This document shows, in pieces, positions 23,815 through 35,722 of a DNA stretch of 64,000 nt (positions are counted from its first letter, which is position 1; every line of letters starts with the position of its first letter). Position numbers and translations under genes: made by a program. Source of the DNA: Vanilla planifolia (lineage: Eukaryota > Streptophyta > Magnoliopsida > Asparagales > Orchidaceae); NCBI GenBank assembly GCA_023846275.1, contig CM043875.1, positions 7,080,626 to 7,144,625 of the forward strand, given 5' to 3'. The notes under the pieces were generated by a model. That model saw nothing but the letters and a program-made list of their open reading frames with translations. It made no database searches and was not told the origin of the DNA.

Positions 23815-24310
23815 CTCACCACCTATTAACAAAAAGAAACTTAATATTCATGGTCTAATGAGTAGTAAGAGTGTGTTATCCAATTATGGTGGAATCATAC
23901 AAGACCTCAAAGGTAATATAGTGGAAGCCTTTGACTTTTTTATTGGGAGATGCTCAATAATGGAAGCAATAACCCTTATTATTATCAAAGGTTTGGCATC
24001 ATGTAAGAGCAATAAAATTGCAAAGGTTGTGATTGAATTAGATTATATTACACTACTCAATATGATTCAAGGGCATATCAAAAAATTTATTGAAAATTGG
24101 CTTAATGCATTCAAAAAATTGGACAAGATAATATTGTAATTAGGGTGGATTTGTACTACATCTAAAAAGAGGGTAATAAAGTAGTTAGATCATTCACAAA
24201 AATGGCTGCTCACTTGACCAATACATACACATGGGACTTTTTTAGCATTCTAGCACATTGTATACCCTTGATAAATATGGATAAAATTTACTTGCCATTC
24301 ATTTAAGTAT
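23815..24310 (+). mobile_element. 5'-truncated LINE: RNase H fragment
   Basis: An open stretch reads PPINKKKLNIHGLMSSKS, then LSNYGGIIQDLKGNIVEAF, CSIMEAITLIIIKGLASCKS and KVVIELDYITLL. This matches the plant LINE RVT_3 RNase H layout: PP..g..KlN.DGs..., GGiiRD..G......f, AE..Al..GL, and l.iE.D...l. After a stop at 24139 the text KEGNKVVRSFTKMAAH continues the usual REGN.vAD.LAk.a end. The open frame 23858-24139 is therefore element sequence, not a host gene. It lies only about 125 bases after the gypsy gag relic, showing nested or abutting insertions. Confidence 0.75.
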
Positions 24311-24319
24311 CATATAAGG

Positions 24320-24983
24320 TACAATGCTTGCCACTACAAATTGGCCATAATATGATGTTGCATATCAAGGAATTCCTTACCACCATAAAAGTAATGTATT
24401 GTATCAACAACATTTCAACTTCCCATCCTGAAGCAATCCTATCACTAAGCATTTTGACCAAAGCAACATCAGATAATTACAATCATAATCGCCACTCTAC
24501 ACTTGAATTAAAAATGTATTGTTCACATTGGTGCTTCATCGTACTCCACTATTAGACATTTCGTTATGATATAGAGCTAGAGCGGCACTATTCACATCTA
24601 ATACTTGGCGTAGCTTGGTGATCTATCTGCATTGATGATGAGCCAAATATGATCATGTATAACAGAATCAGCTTGTTCATATCGATATGACATTGTGACC
24701 AAAAGCTTGGGATTACTGCGAAATTTAAATCGGGTACTATTAATCCATGTGTTGTATAATACCTTATAGAACAGATCAGTTCAATAAAATAATTAAAATC
24801 ATATGTTGTTCAATTAGATGTAACAAACAAATCAAACTAATACAATAATCATGATTTTGTTAGCACATCACTACCTTACAATCTCTCAAGTGTCTCTATA
24901 CGTTGTATAATCTCAAAGTGCATGACAACTTTTAATTCACTAATATGTATTATGCCTCACTTAGGCTGCACCTTTCACAATTT

Positions 24984-24988
<5 letters not shown>
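24320..24988. other. Intergenic after LINE end, nothing recognised
   Basis: A 75-codon plus-strand frame (24328-24555) lacks motifs. The segment has slightly more mixed composition than average, with ttgttcacattggtgcttcatcgtac-type words reminiscent of 13.14-13.19 kb, which likewise follows a LINE 3' end. Confidence 0.35.

Positions 24989-25072
<84 letters not shown>
24989..25072. repeat. (AT)42 microsatellite
   Basis: An uninterrupted run of 42 AT dinucleotides (84 bases). Such tracts can extrude cruciforms and are highly length-variable. It lies in gene-free DNA between the LINE relic and the gene island. Confidence 0.97.
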
Positions 25073-25075
<3 letters not shown>

Positions 25076-28000
25076 TTATTTTAATTATCCTTATCTCTTT
25101 GAGTGATTAGAATAGAATAACAAATATTTAACAATAATCTAAATAGTTTTGTGCATGATCTATGACTTTCTTAACATATATTTCATGCACTATGAAAGAT
25201 ACATCATATCTAAATTATGTGAGAAAAACCAATCATGATCTTAGCAAGGAGAATTAAAGAGTTAAGAAAAGCATTTATATGAAATAATTAATGAATGAGA
25301 AAAATTATTTGAAAACTAAAGATAGAAAATACTTGATTTAAATTTTGAGAACCAATTTCTCATAAGAAAGAAGGATTTTTAACGTCCTAAAAGGTATGAA
25401 AATATTTAAATAATTATTTTTGGATTTGAAAATTATTAGGTTCTTAAATCAATAAAAATCATGATTACGAGATTGATCGAAGCTTTAAGAGGGGAGAAAA
25501 AATTATAGATATCATTAGAAATAAATAATGACTTTAAGATTCTTAAAATTTTGGTAAATTATTAAACTTTCTCAAAAACTCATACAATTAGAATAAATAT
25601 AACTATGACTCTTAAAATTAGAGTTGCAAACTTAAAAAGTGTGGAAATAAATTATTAGAAACTCATTAGTGCCAAAATGATAAACATTGAAATTGTTTAA
25701 ATCTTACAATAGACTATTAGAGATTTCTAAGAATTAATAATAATTTTTTATAGAATTAAAAAGTCAAGAAAATTATTTAAAATATTGCATGGACTCCAAA
25801 ATTAAAAAAAAAAATTGGTCAATATATAGAGTGTATAAAGATTGAATTCATAAAGTTATCTCATGATAGAAAAAGAAGTGTAATAATCATAGAATTAAAA
25901 CATGAAACCAACTTGAGGAAACTAATAAAATAATTATGATAAACATTTTTAAGTTTTAAAATTGATTAAAAATATTAAATAATGTTAAAAAAATTATAAA
26001 ATTTGATGATTAGTAGAATTCATTGAGTGCATTCATAAAAAAATTGTTTAATAAATTTTTAAAAGGCATTTAAACCAAAATATTCAAGAAATTAAACTAG
26101 ATTAAGATTTTAAACAATTCTAAGATACTTCTTTTGGTTTCTAATTCATAATTTCAATCCAACAAAGAATAATTTGACCTATGACGAACCAAGTGGTAGA
26201 AACCATCAAAAGAGTAGATGACGTATCTATTCCAAATATAGGGAAAGGTCAGAAAGAGAAAAGTTGTGTTCAATGAAGGATTGGAAGTGATAAGAAGTCG
26301 AAACAATGTCGAATGCTTATATAAAGGAAGAATTTCAACCATGTAGTTATTTCTGAAAAAATTAAGAAATTTTAGTCAAGTTAAGATCCTCAAAGAGAAT
26401 AAGAGAGGAAAAGGTGTTGCCAAAGTATTGGAAGGAAATTGAGCAATTCAATAAAGGAATCGAGGAAGATTTTTGGTAACTTGAGAAAGCGTTACTATAG
26501 CAAAGGAATTGTATAGTATCATATAATACATAAAGTAGACAAAAAAATTTGAAAAAATACATGAAAATTGACATCCGTTCAAAGGCGAGACCATTCCAAA
26601 GAGGAATTTAAGATAGATATTCTTATATAACTTATGTACATATAATTACTTATTGATTAATATAATTTAAAGACTTGATAATTGAAAAGTTAATTTGGGT
26701 GATGATTTAATGCTTATTTTACATGCTCCATAGGTTTATTAGTTTCTTATGAGTTGCATATGCTTATTTTTTTACAAGTAAAAAAATATTTATGTTAATT
26801 AAACAATTACATGTATGATATTTGATTTGATGCAAATTAACCTTTTTAATCACACTTGAGATTATCATGTTTTAATTAATATGTTAGTATTATTGTAGTT
26901 GAAAATACCATATAGTGATTCGTATATTTTGGTATTACTTGAAAACTATTTAACCTTTATCTGAAGCATGATCATTGGTATAAGTATATAATCAAAATAA
27001 TAAGAATTTCGAAAAAAAAAAGATTTAATATAAGATTTCTTTAAGAAAATTAATATAAGGGGGTGTATAAAAGGTTTTACTCAAGAAGGGACCAAAAAGA
27101 ATACATCATATACTTTATATGTTATCACATAAAATTAAAATTAAAATTTTATAAAAAATTAATTAAAGTGTGTTTCTTAAGCTAAAATTGGCTAATGAGA
27201 ATGCATCATGTTGTTTATTGAAGTATCACAAGTGTTACTCAGACCAGTATAGACCTTCAAAAGTAAAACTTACGACATAATGGATGAAATCGAAGTACTA
27301 AAAAGAAAAATTGTAAACTTAAGGATCAATAGACTATTAAGGAAAAAATTGCTCGTTAGATATAATAAAACGAGAAAAGAGATATCATGCATTATGTTGA
27401 GACATATAGTGAAAGCATTTTGATAGTTGTGCTTGTTTATATGATCAATTTGGTTATGCTAGATATGATTTGATGTGTTGCCTAACTCAACATGTTTTTT
27501 GACTCAGAGATGTAATATTTTGCATGCATATTATATAGTTTTTATCCTTTTAGTTAATGTTAGTTAGCTTAATCATTTTTTTTAATTTAACAATTATAAA
27601 TATAAATGATGAACATCATAAGACTATGTAGGAGTAATAAAAAAGCATGATTATTAGTTCACTCAATTTTTTATTTTTACTATGATTCAACAAGCATGTA
27701 TTAGAAATGCTTAAATATTATAATAATGTTACTTCAACAACAACAATGATATGAATTCTATTTTAATACTTTTATTTTATTTTTGCTAAGATCATTATTG
27801 TATGAAGCCTATTTTGAAAAGAAAATATAACATCTTTTATGTGATTTTATTTGAATTCACTATACAATTAAGTGATTAAAAATTTTAGAAAAATTGTTTA
27901 AAAATTCAACGATGCCAAAGCAAACACCAAAAAATGAACTAATTGTCATGTCAATTAATGAAGGTCTAAAGCTGTTGTTTAAAACAATTATAAATAAGCT

Positions 28001-28325
28001 AAAACTTGATATGTCGAGAGAGACTATAAAAATATTATTAAAAGATTAATAATGTATTTATCTATTGCTTAGAATAAATATTAATATATTCTTTATATTT
28101 ATTAAAAAACATTGATTGATTCATCCGATTTTTGTCACATACTAATTTTCTTAGACATAATTCTTTTAAAAAAAGATTCAATAAGACTCAATCCCCATGT
28201 GTGAGTTTTCCCTTTAGGTATGAATGAAGGTCTTAACCTTAGGATTTAGTGTAACTATCAACCTTAGACTCGCAAATATCACCGTTTGTATTATACTAAT
28301 ATATATAATATAGGAAGCACTTTAT
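25073..28325. other. AT-rich intergenic, unclassified repeats
   Basis: About 3.2 kb with no supported gene. Minus-strand frames at 26154-26342 and 26362-26574 are the complements of purine-rich plus-strand DNA and show no domain. The plus-strand purine-rich tract at about 26.15-26.65 kb resembles LTR leader sequence seen elsewhere in this window. The final 100 bases precede the GC-rich promoter of the next gene. Confidence 0.4.
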
Positions 28326-28339
28326 TTATCCTAATTTCA

Positions 28340-28802
28340 AAATAATTAACAATATATCTAATTTAGTTTCGTGCCGTCTGGCCGACCGACCGGTTCTTCC
28401 TCTTATATCTATGTGGAACGGTTCGTGCCCTACACATAAATCAGCCCGCCGGGGAATGTAAAGGGGGATCGAGAGGCGTTGACGATTAAAGACGTTGGTC
28501 GAGAGGAGGAAGCGGTAACGGCCACGGTTCTCAGGCTTTGTGAGGAGGTGTGACTCCCGCAAGGAGGCTTCGTTGGTCGTCTACATTGGTCTAGGGAGTA
28601 GATGGTGAGGGGGCGGTAAGATCGACAGTGGCGGCGAGGGAAGTGTCGTAGGCTGCGGCTATTGGTGTGTGTCGTCGACGAGGAGTCCACCAGGTTCCTT
28701 GCTCTGTGCGACGGCTTCGAGCAATAACAGTCTCGAATCAGAGTGGAGCCTTCTCTTTTGTTTTCCCCACGAACGTTAAAGCATCAATTCCCCACTAGAA
28801 AG
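28340..28802 (+). promoter_or_regulatory. GC-rich promoter / 5' UTR exon of the membrane-protein gene
   Basis: An abrupt GC-rich island with many CG dinucleotides, bounded by AT-rich DNA, ends at a plausible splice donor (gaaag|gtttgtaat at 28802/28803). A matching acceptor (ttttacag, 29308) opens the exon that carries the start codon of the downstream gene. The island therefore most likely contains promoter, transcription start and a non-coding first exon, with a 506-base leader intron (28803-29308). The two minus-strand frames here (28326-28690) are low-complexity arginine/serine-rich by-products of GC-rich DNA and are not genes. The transcription start is not located. Confidence 0.55.
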
Positions 28803-29346
28803 GTTTGTAATCGTCTTCTCTTTTTCCGATTTCTTCAACTTCTCACTTTGGGTGGGATTTTGAAAGAATTATTTGATGTAATGGGGCAGTGGAGATAGTA
28901 CACGTAAGAGGAAATGATTAGGTGTAAGCTTGGGATAAGAAAGAGATAAGAAGTTCGGGTGTCTACTAGCATATTCTTTATGAGAGCTGGTCTTAGAGTC
29001 GCCCAATTTTGAAAGGATTGGTTGGAATTCTCCTGCAAGAAAGGAGGATTTACTATTGTCTAATCGCTTGCTTCGGGTTTCTGTTTTTTCCATTGTGGTG
29101 GAGGTACGGATTGAATTCGAGATTAGTGGACGTCAGCTTGTTAGATGATGACTTCAATGTGGTATTAATGTTGAATGAGGCCTGAATTTGAATTATGGAA
29201 GTGAAAAGGAAAATGAAGTGCCACGATTCATTTTGTTATTGTAAAACTTCTTTACAAAAACCATGTTTTTTTTTTTATTTTTTTTTTATTTTTTATTTTT
29301 TTTTACAGCAGAATTGAGGAGCTTGAGAGGAGAATATCTCTGTCAG

Positions 29347-32300
29347 ATGCAACAAAGAAGAGGATCAGTGGCTGGACGGCCATCAGGAACCGATGGCTCT
29401 GATTTCTCGTACCGAATGGTCATTGATTCCAGTAAGTGGTGGTTATCTATGCTTACATTCTTGTAGCCATTACTGGAAAAAAAGCCTTATCTTTTCAGGG
29501 TACACAAGGGTTACCAAGGGAAAATCAAATCTTAAATTTTTAATTGCAGCAAAGGTGGGATTTCTTTCCTTTGATTTCCAGTAGCTTTGTTATCACCATA
29601 GATATTATGTTATTTCCTTTGTAAATGCTCCAAGCTTGTCAAGCTTTTGTTCTAAATTAGGAAGCAGTACCTTATAATAGAAAAGTTCAAATTGAGGTAT
29701 TTATTTATGCAATAGGGTTTTGTTTTTACACTAATTTTATAGAATAATTCCCTTGTTGATGGCAACATGAAAGATTACAAAGATAATGATATACAAGTTT
29801 GCTAAGCGATATTTCATCATTATTTTAGAATACAGCATATGCTCTCCTTTTTTTTGTACATTAATTACTATGTACAGTGGTTATAATAAGAAGAATGCAT
29901 GGCAAGGACATGGAAAATGAAATGAAACATTATTGATTAACGTCCCTTCCATCTTCTGATGTAAAAGATTATCAAACTCATCAAAGGACATGGAAAATTT
30001 GTTCCTGCTGTTGCCTTCCAATTAGCTTAAAAAATGCAAACTACATTATTTATTCACCCTTCACACATTTTTTATATTATTTATATAAGACAAAGATAAG
30101 GGGATCTGTGGTTTGAAATCAATGTCATAAAAGCTGTAAACTCTTGGTAAAACTAAAATTGAAACACGGAATCTGACACTAGTTAAGATTTCACGTTAAC
30201 AAAACCAAGGGGAGCCTTGTTCGAAACTTTGATAAAAATTAGAAATAAAAAAGTTTCCAGGATGTGAGTGGAGAAGAACAAGCAACAAAACAGTAAGTAC
30301 AAGGGATGAAGACGAAGAATCAATGATAATATTCCTTGGCCATGGAACCTGTTCCTCATAATCAGCACTAACAGTTAAGCAGAGCTCTCCTCAAGTACTA
30401 AATCATCATGCCTAGCCAATAGAATTTGACATCCCCATTTGATTTCTGCATTTAAACTCGTCATGGTTTACAAATGTCTCATCCCCTTGTATGAGAAGAG
30501 AAAACCAACCACAAGTTACTATCAGCATTCTATTGACATAAGAATAAGATCTCTGCAGTGTAATGTAAACTAGAAGACAATATATTATGCCAAGCATACA
30601 CCTTATATGGTGCCCAATGATATACCTCCATGAAGCTGGAAAGTAGTCGTGCATCATCATAAAATTTGAAATGCCTCATGTGTATGTGATCTCATACTCG
30701 AAGATGGAATACAGTTCAAATCGTGGTAGGTTCCTTAGTACAAAATGACCTAAATTTGATTCACTTTAGAACATAAAAGATTACTACACATCGTCCATCG
30801 AATGTGGTGAATAGCAGCAAATCTTTAGTTTTCTTGTCGCTGGATGTATCTCTTACATTAGGAACAGTAGGATCTATAGTCTATTACAGGTGAAAGCACA
30901 ATTGCTTCAAAGTTGATTGGCTTTCAGTTTTAGTGTTTGATGCAATCTGCATGCTTCCACCTCAAAAGCAACAACTTGGGAATCATGAGGTAGCATAAAC
31001 ACAAAATTTTCCTCCACTTGCCCAACTATATGTTCAAGTAGGCACTCAGTGGTTGAGACATCAGATGAGGTCAACTCAGCATGTTTAATTATAGACTTAA
31101 TTACAAAAGGGGTTCCAACTGATACTCAGTAACTCTAGGAAAATTGGAAACTTGCAAAAGTGCCCTGCTTGATATAATTAATATTAGAGTTCAACAGAAC
31201 TTAGGCCTCAATCATGCAATGGGAATCATTTGGTATATGCTTTGGAAACACTTTGTGTAGGTCAAAAGAAAAGAACATCAATTTATGTCTTTTCTTTATC
31301 TCAAAAAGGTACTTTTTGGTCTTGTCTGATGAAAGAAATGCACGAGCATAAGCTAACTTAATTTATACATGTGTCAAATGGTTGGTTTTCGGTTAGGAAA
31401 CAGTTAACCTTGTGCAAATATAAAAGAATAAAAACTGGGAACTGGCTCTTATGATTGGAGGTCCAAGACAAAACATATAGTCCAATGAAAAGGTAAGAGG
31501 ATAAACATTATAAAAATCTTAAAATAGCAAGGATGTGATGAAAAACACCCTAGGGAAAGCTAGGGTGTTTGATAGAAACTGTACACCGAAAGAGAAAAAG
31601 CTAATTGTGGAATGGAAAAGATTAGCCAAAAGATAAGGAAACATGATGAAGTTTATAAAGTAAGCATGCACACTTATTGCATGGATTCATTCTTAAATAG
31701 AAAATGGTTATCATTTCCAACTTAAGAATACCATTACCATTTCATTTTTCCCTTTAAATATTCTTCATAGGTTACAAGATATCTCATCCATCATATAAGA
31801 CGAAAAACCAATTCAAAAAATTGTTCAAGAAAACCACCGGCATTATTAGAAATCTTGAAAAATTATTCATCAGGGGGACCTACCCAATGAAGTACAACTT
31901 GTCTTACATTGCCCTTAAAATGACCCATGCTTGGATGACCTGCCTCAGTTTCTGTACTACCAAAAGTTTCATGTCCATTAAACAATAAATCCTCAAACTA
32001 TATATTTTATCTCTCTACTGCTTCACACGTTATGCAAGTCTAAAACACATGAGAGACAAGTACAGTATGACCTGGAACTAACTACATTTAGGTGTGTTTT
32101 CGACTCTACTAACGAGCAGTGTACTAAAATAATTGCACATAGTTTGGCTTCAGGAAATATTCTGACCTACAACACCAACGTTTGATAAGCATTTGTCATC
32201 TTGCCAATCCCCATTGGTAGGAAAATTCCAAAATGTATTGGACTTAGCCTGCACTTAGAAGATATGGAACAAATTTTGCCGTGGTTGCTTGCTATAATCA

Positions 32301-35300
32301 TTCCACACAAAGTTGATGTCAATAAAAAAAGCTAACAAACAGCAAAGCACATCAATTTGGGTTATTGTCACTCTTAATCATTCAGTTTTTTACTATTATT
32401 TTACTCAAATTAATGCTTACTGTTTCTCTTTTAGCTATTGATTTTGCTCCTGTACCTTTGAGTGCAGGTTGTCTTTCAAGCTGTAGAATCTATTTCAGTT
32501 CTAATAGCCTCATGGTCAAAAGTCTTCGACAGCCTTTTCATTGTATCTATCTCTGTTGGATTCATCTCTTCATTGATCGGAGAGTTAGGTTTGATAACCT
32601 TTATTACTCTCTTCATGTCTATTTTATTTACCATGTATTGTGATTCTTGTCTTAGCACTTTCCCAAATCCTGAAAGGTCGAAGACAAAGCCATTCAAATT
32701 TGCTCAGACTATACATATTTTTGTCATCTACCGCAACTGCATTTCTAGTTGCTAATGTTGTTTGGAGCAATCTCATAAAACAGGTAGTCCATCTTTGTGA
32801 CTTTGGTTTTATGTGAAAGAATGGATTTGTGTGCAATTTACATATCTAAACTTCTATTAGCAAAGCTAGTTTGTGATGGGAGGGGAATCTTAACTTTTGG
32901 TAATCTTAGTTGAAGATAACGAGGAATTAGTCAACTTGGTGATTTAGGATTTGTTGTTTGTAGTAATTGTTGTGATAAAAAAAGGTTTGTGTAGCAAACG
33001 AAGCATTACTCACTGCAGTTGTTATTGTTGGGCATAATATTATTGATGCTGTAAATATTATGAACATGACAAGTTGTGCAACACTACCGATATTATTCGT
33101 AGACAGAACACTTTTATAGATGTTTATTTTTGAAAGTATTTGTTGATATTTTAGACATGACTTTTAGATATCTAAAAAGCAATTATGTTGCAGTATGTGG
33201 CATGGTAATATTATTGTTTGTAGCTTTTAAGTGTATCATTATTTGATTTGGGCTTGAAACAACCAATTTTGATGGGTATATATAGAGAAGATTATCGCTG
33301 AGATTATTAAACAAAGAATTATGTATACAATGTGACATCATAGTTTTTTTTTTTCCTTCCTCAAGTTTATTATGTGCTTGTCACAATCATGTAAGAGAAA
33401 AACTATGAAAGGAACTCTAGAATCTCTTTTTGAAGTTTTAGTAGAGATTTTCTTAATCAGTGGTGATTTTCTCAAGCTTGAATTTTACATGAATTTTTGT
33501 GTCTTTTGTTTCTTATATGTTATATCATGTTCTTTCTATGTTTTCTTTGTTTGGAAATTTTTTTTTGCAATTACTATACTTATTTCTTTGTGATCTGAGT
33601 TGTAAATGGGTTGTATGTAATTGAATGTGAGAGATTTATCTTTGTGATTATCTCAAGGAGTTTAGATATTGTCTAATGGGATGTATTTCAAATGTTTACA
33701 TCGACATATACTTAACAATCGGTGCATGTTGGTAATCTTGTAGACTTATAATGTAAGATCCTTTGTATGTCATTTGTTTAGATCTCCCTTTGGTGAATTA
33801 CATTGATTGGAGTAATTCTTAGTTACTTTTTACTGTCATTTGCATACAACCATTCAAGTCTCTTCTTATAGATTATTTTCCCACTCCTACTCTCTCATAG
33901 ATGTAGGGATTAGTGATGGACCATGAAAATCTATGTTCTTCTTTGATTTCATATATTGAAGTTGTTACTCTGCTCATATCTTGAGATGGAAGCAACTTGT
34001 ATGCTGGCAGGCTAGCATCGAAGTTTTGTGGGGCGACAAGGTAAAGATTGTGAAGTTTGATTCTTCATAGAGTTTGCAACTTTTAGCAAACCAAGATTTA
34101 GAGATTGTTAGTTCATCAAGAACTTATATAATGTATAAACCATGTGTATTTCACATTTTTGAATATGAGACCATTAAAGAACACCTATTATAGCTTAATT
34201 TCATTAGAGATGAATGAAATTTAATGTTGCAAAAGATGATGAGGATTAAGTCTTATCATTTGAGAAAATACCATGATTTTTCGGTTATAAGAGAACTACT
34301 TTTATGGTGGTGGTTTAGAACTTGAAGCGCAATGTGGCACTTTTGGAGTTAACGATGATAAACCTTGATGCCACATCAGTTTCACTTAAATTTTACCAAT
34401 TACATTTTGGCAAGGAGATCAGCCGTAGTTGTAGTTTGGCTATCTACAATTTTAGAACAGTTTGGTATGAATGTGGTTGAGTTGTTTTGTTGCAGCTTAA
34501 GTTCATGTGAAATTTGGGATTTGTTAGATTTCAAGTTTTGAGCTTGGTATAACAAATTTAGCATGAAAATATTATGTATTTTTACCTATATAAAGAGGCT
34601 AAATCTAGATTCAAATATATCTTGGAGGTTAATTTGTTTTGAATATGTTGAAGCTCTGGCAGCTAGGGCTGCTTATAAAAACAGCCCTCCTGAAAAAATG
34701 AACAGAGCTCTACTAGACCCGTTTAAAAGGCGTTTATCCATTTACAATCTTTTGCGTCTCCTTTCTTACTTTGTAATCCGCAACATTTCATAGAACCTTT
34801 TAAGCCTCTTTCACCTTTTGAAGACCTGTTTGGCATAACTATACGATTTGAAAGAGGTATTGAAAAATATTTTATAAAGATGGTTAACTGAATAGTTGCA
34901 TGGTAAGAACAAAAAGCCTTTTAAACATAATCTGTTTTATCAAAGGAGCTTCTTATGAACTTCCCCAAATGAACCCTAAACAGATGAAGGCACCAATGCT
35001 TCTGCTCCACAAGTCGATACCAAGATCTCAACAATTGTCAATTTCTTGTTTCCTGCTTTCTTTTCTTCCCTTTCTACTAAAACTTTCATTTCCATACTTT
35101 TTTGTAGGACGCTCTTGATCAAAACTTCTCACCCAATACTAGTAAACAGTTGTATGAGGCTGCCTGTGTTATTGTTGGCAAGTATTTCATTCATCAGCTG
35201 CTCTAACAATCTTCACAAATTGAAGGCTCTAACTGTATATATTTGCTTGTTGCCAGATCTTTTATTGCAGATTTTTATTGTCATCACAACCATTAGACTA

Positions 35301-35330
35301 CTGCAAAATATGTCTCCAAAGAGAGTTTAA
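29347..35330 (+). CDS. Small four-pass membrane protein, unknown function
   Basis: I assemble six coding exons: 29347-29431, 29499-29554, 32468-32588, 32656-32783, 34011-34040, then 35108-35177 with 35257-35330 as the last pair (seven segments, the fifth a 30-base micro-exon). All phases agree and give 187 residues. The start MQQRRGSVAG follows a polar, arginine-rich N-terminus with RPSGTDGSDFSYR. Four hydrophobic segments lie near residues 40-62, 68-88, 103-126 and 157-177; charged loops KGRRQSH (94-100) and VLWGDKDALDQ (135-145) separate them. The C-terminus is LLQNMSPKRV. I recognise this as a conserved plant membrane protein type without a known role; GTDGSDF also resembles the N-terminus of Jagunal ER proteins, which is only a hint. 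Introns are GT-AG except the last, which starts with GC. Its 3' end converges on EF-G, 392 bases away. Confidence 0.8.
29555..32467 (+). other. Long intron of the membrane-protein gene
   Basis: A 2.9-kb intron between K47 and V48 of the protein (AAAG|gtggga ... gtgcag|GTTGTC). Its composition is more mixed than the intergenic repeats. Short minus-strand frames at 30183-30368 and 30412-30660 have no motif. No inserted element was recognised. Confidence 0.7.
34041..35107 (+). other. Intron of the membrane-protein gene
   Basis: Donor ACAAG|gtaaag and acceptor tttttgtag|GACGCT. The intron holds a 76-codon open stretch (34563-34793) that I do not treat as an exon, because the flanking exons join in phase without it and no acceptor keeps its frame. 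Words such as cctgtttggcataac near 34.83 kb resemble MITE/hAT termini, unproven. Confidence 0.65.
35178..35256 (+). other. 79-base GC-AG intron
   Basis: Donor GTTG|gcaagtattt and acceptor ttgccag|ATC. With this GC donor the last exon reads LLLQIFIVITTIRLL and ends NMSPKRV, forming the fourth membrane segment. Using the nearby GT (35182) instead leaves phase 2 and gives either an early stop or an unrelated hydrophilic tail. GCAAGTAT is a strong U1 match, typical for GC donors. Confidence 0.7.
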
Positions 35331-35722
35331 TGAGATTCTGCTCCATAGGATGCTGCTTCAAGTGTTTTTTGTTATCTTATTTATACTTTCTTGCTTCTGG
35401 CCTGTATTTGTTTAAGTTTAGAACGATAAAATTTTGGTTGTTCTGATACTGAGCAGAAGTCTGAATGTAGTTGTAATGCTTTTATATTTGAGATTGATTG
35501 AGTTATTTTGTGGGCTTATAGTTGAAGCTGCATTAAATATAAGGAATTCATTTAATTTTCATTCAGAGAAAAAACAAAATACGAACGTCAAGAAGTCACT
35601 GAAAATTTACTGCATGGTAGCAAACAAGATCCAAATGCACACAAAGAAGGATTGTTCTATGTAAGAATGACATTAAAGTTGATTGTAAAACAAAGCAAAA
35701 ATAAATCTTTATGTTAAGGGAT

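Noticed and set aside
28326..28690. Two overlapping minus-strand frames in the GC-rich island
   Set aside because: Low-complexity R/S/T-rich text without domains. The island is better explained as promoter plus 5' UTR exon of the plus-strand gene.
34563..34793. 76-codon open stretch in the membrane-protein gene (KNSPPEKMNRALLDPFKRR)
   Set aside because: The flanking exons join in phase without it and no acceptor site keeps this frame in phase with the preceding exon. It is treated as intronic.
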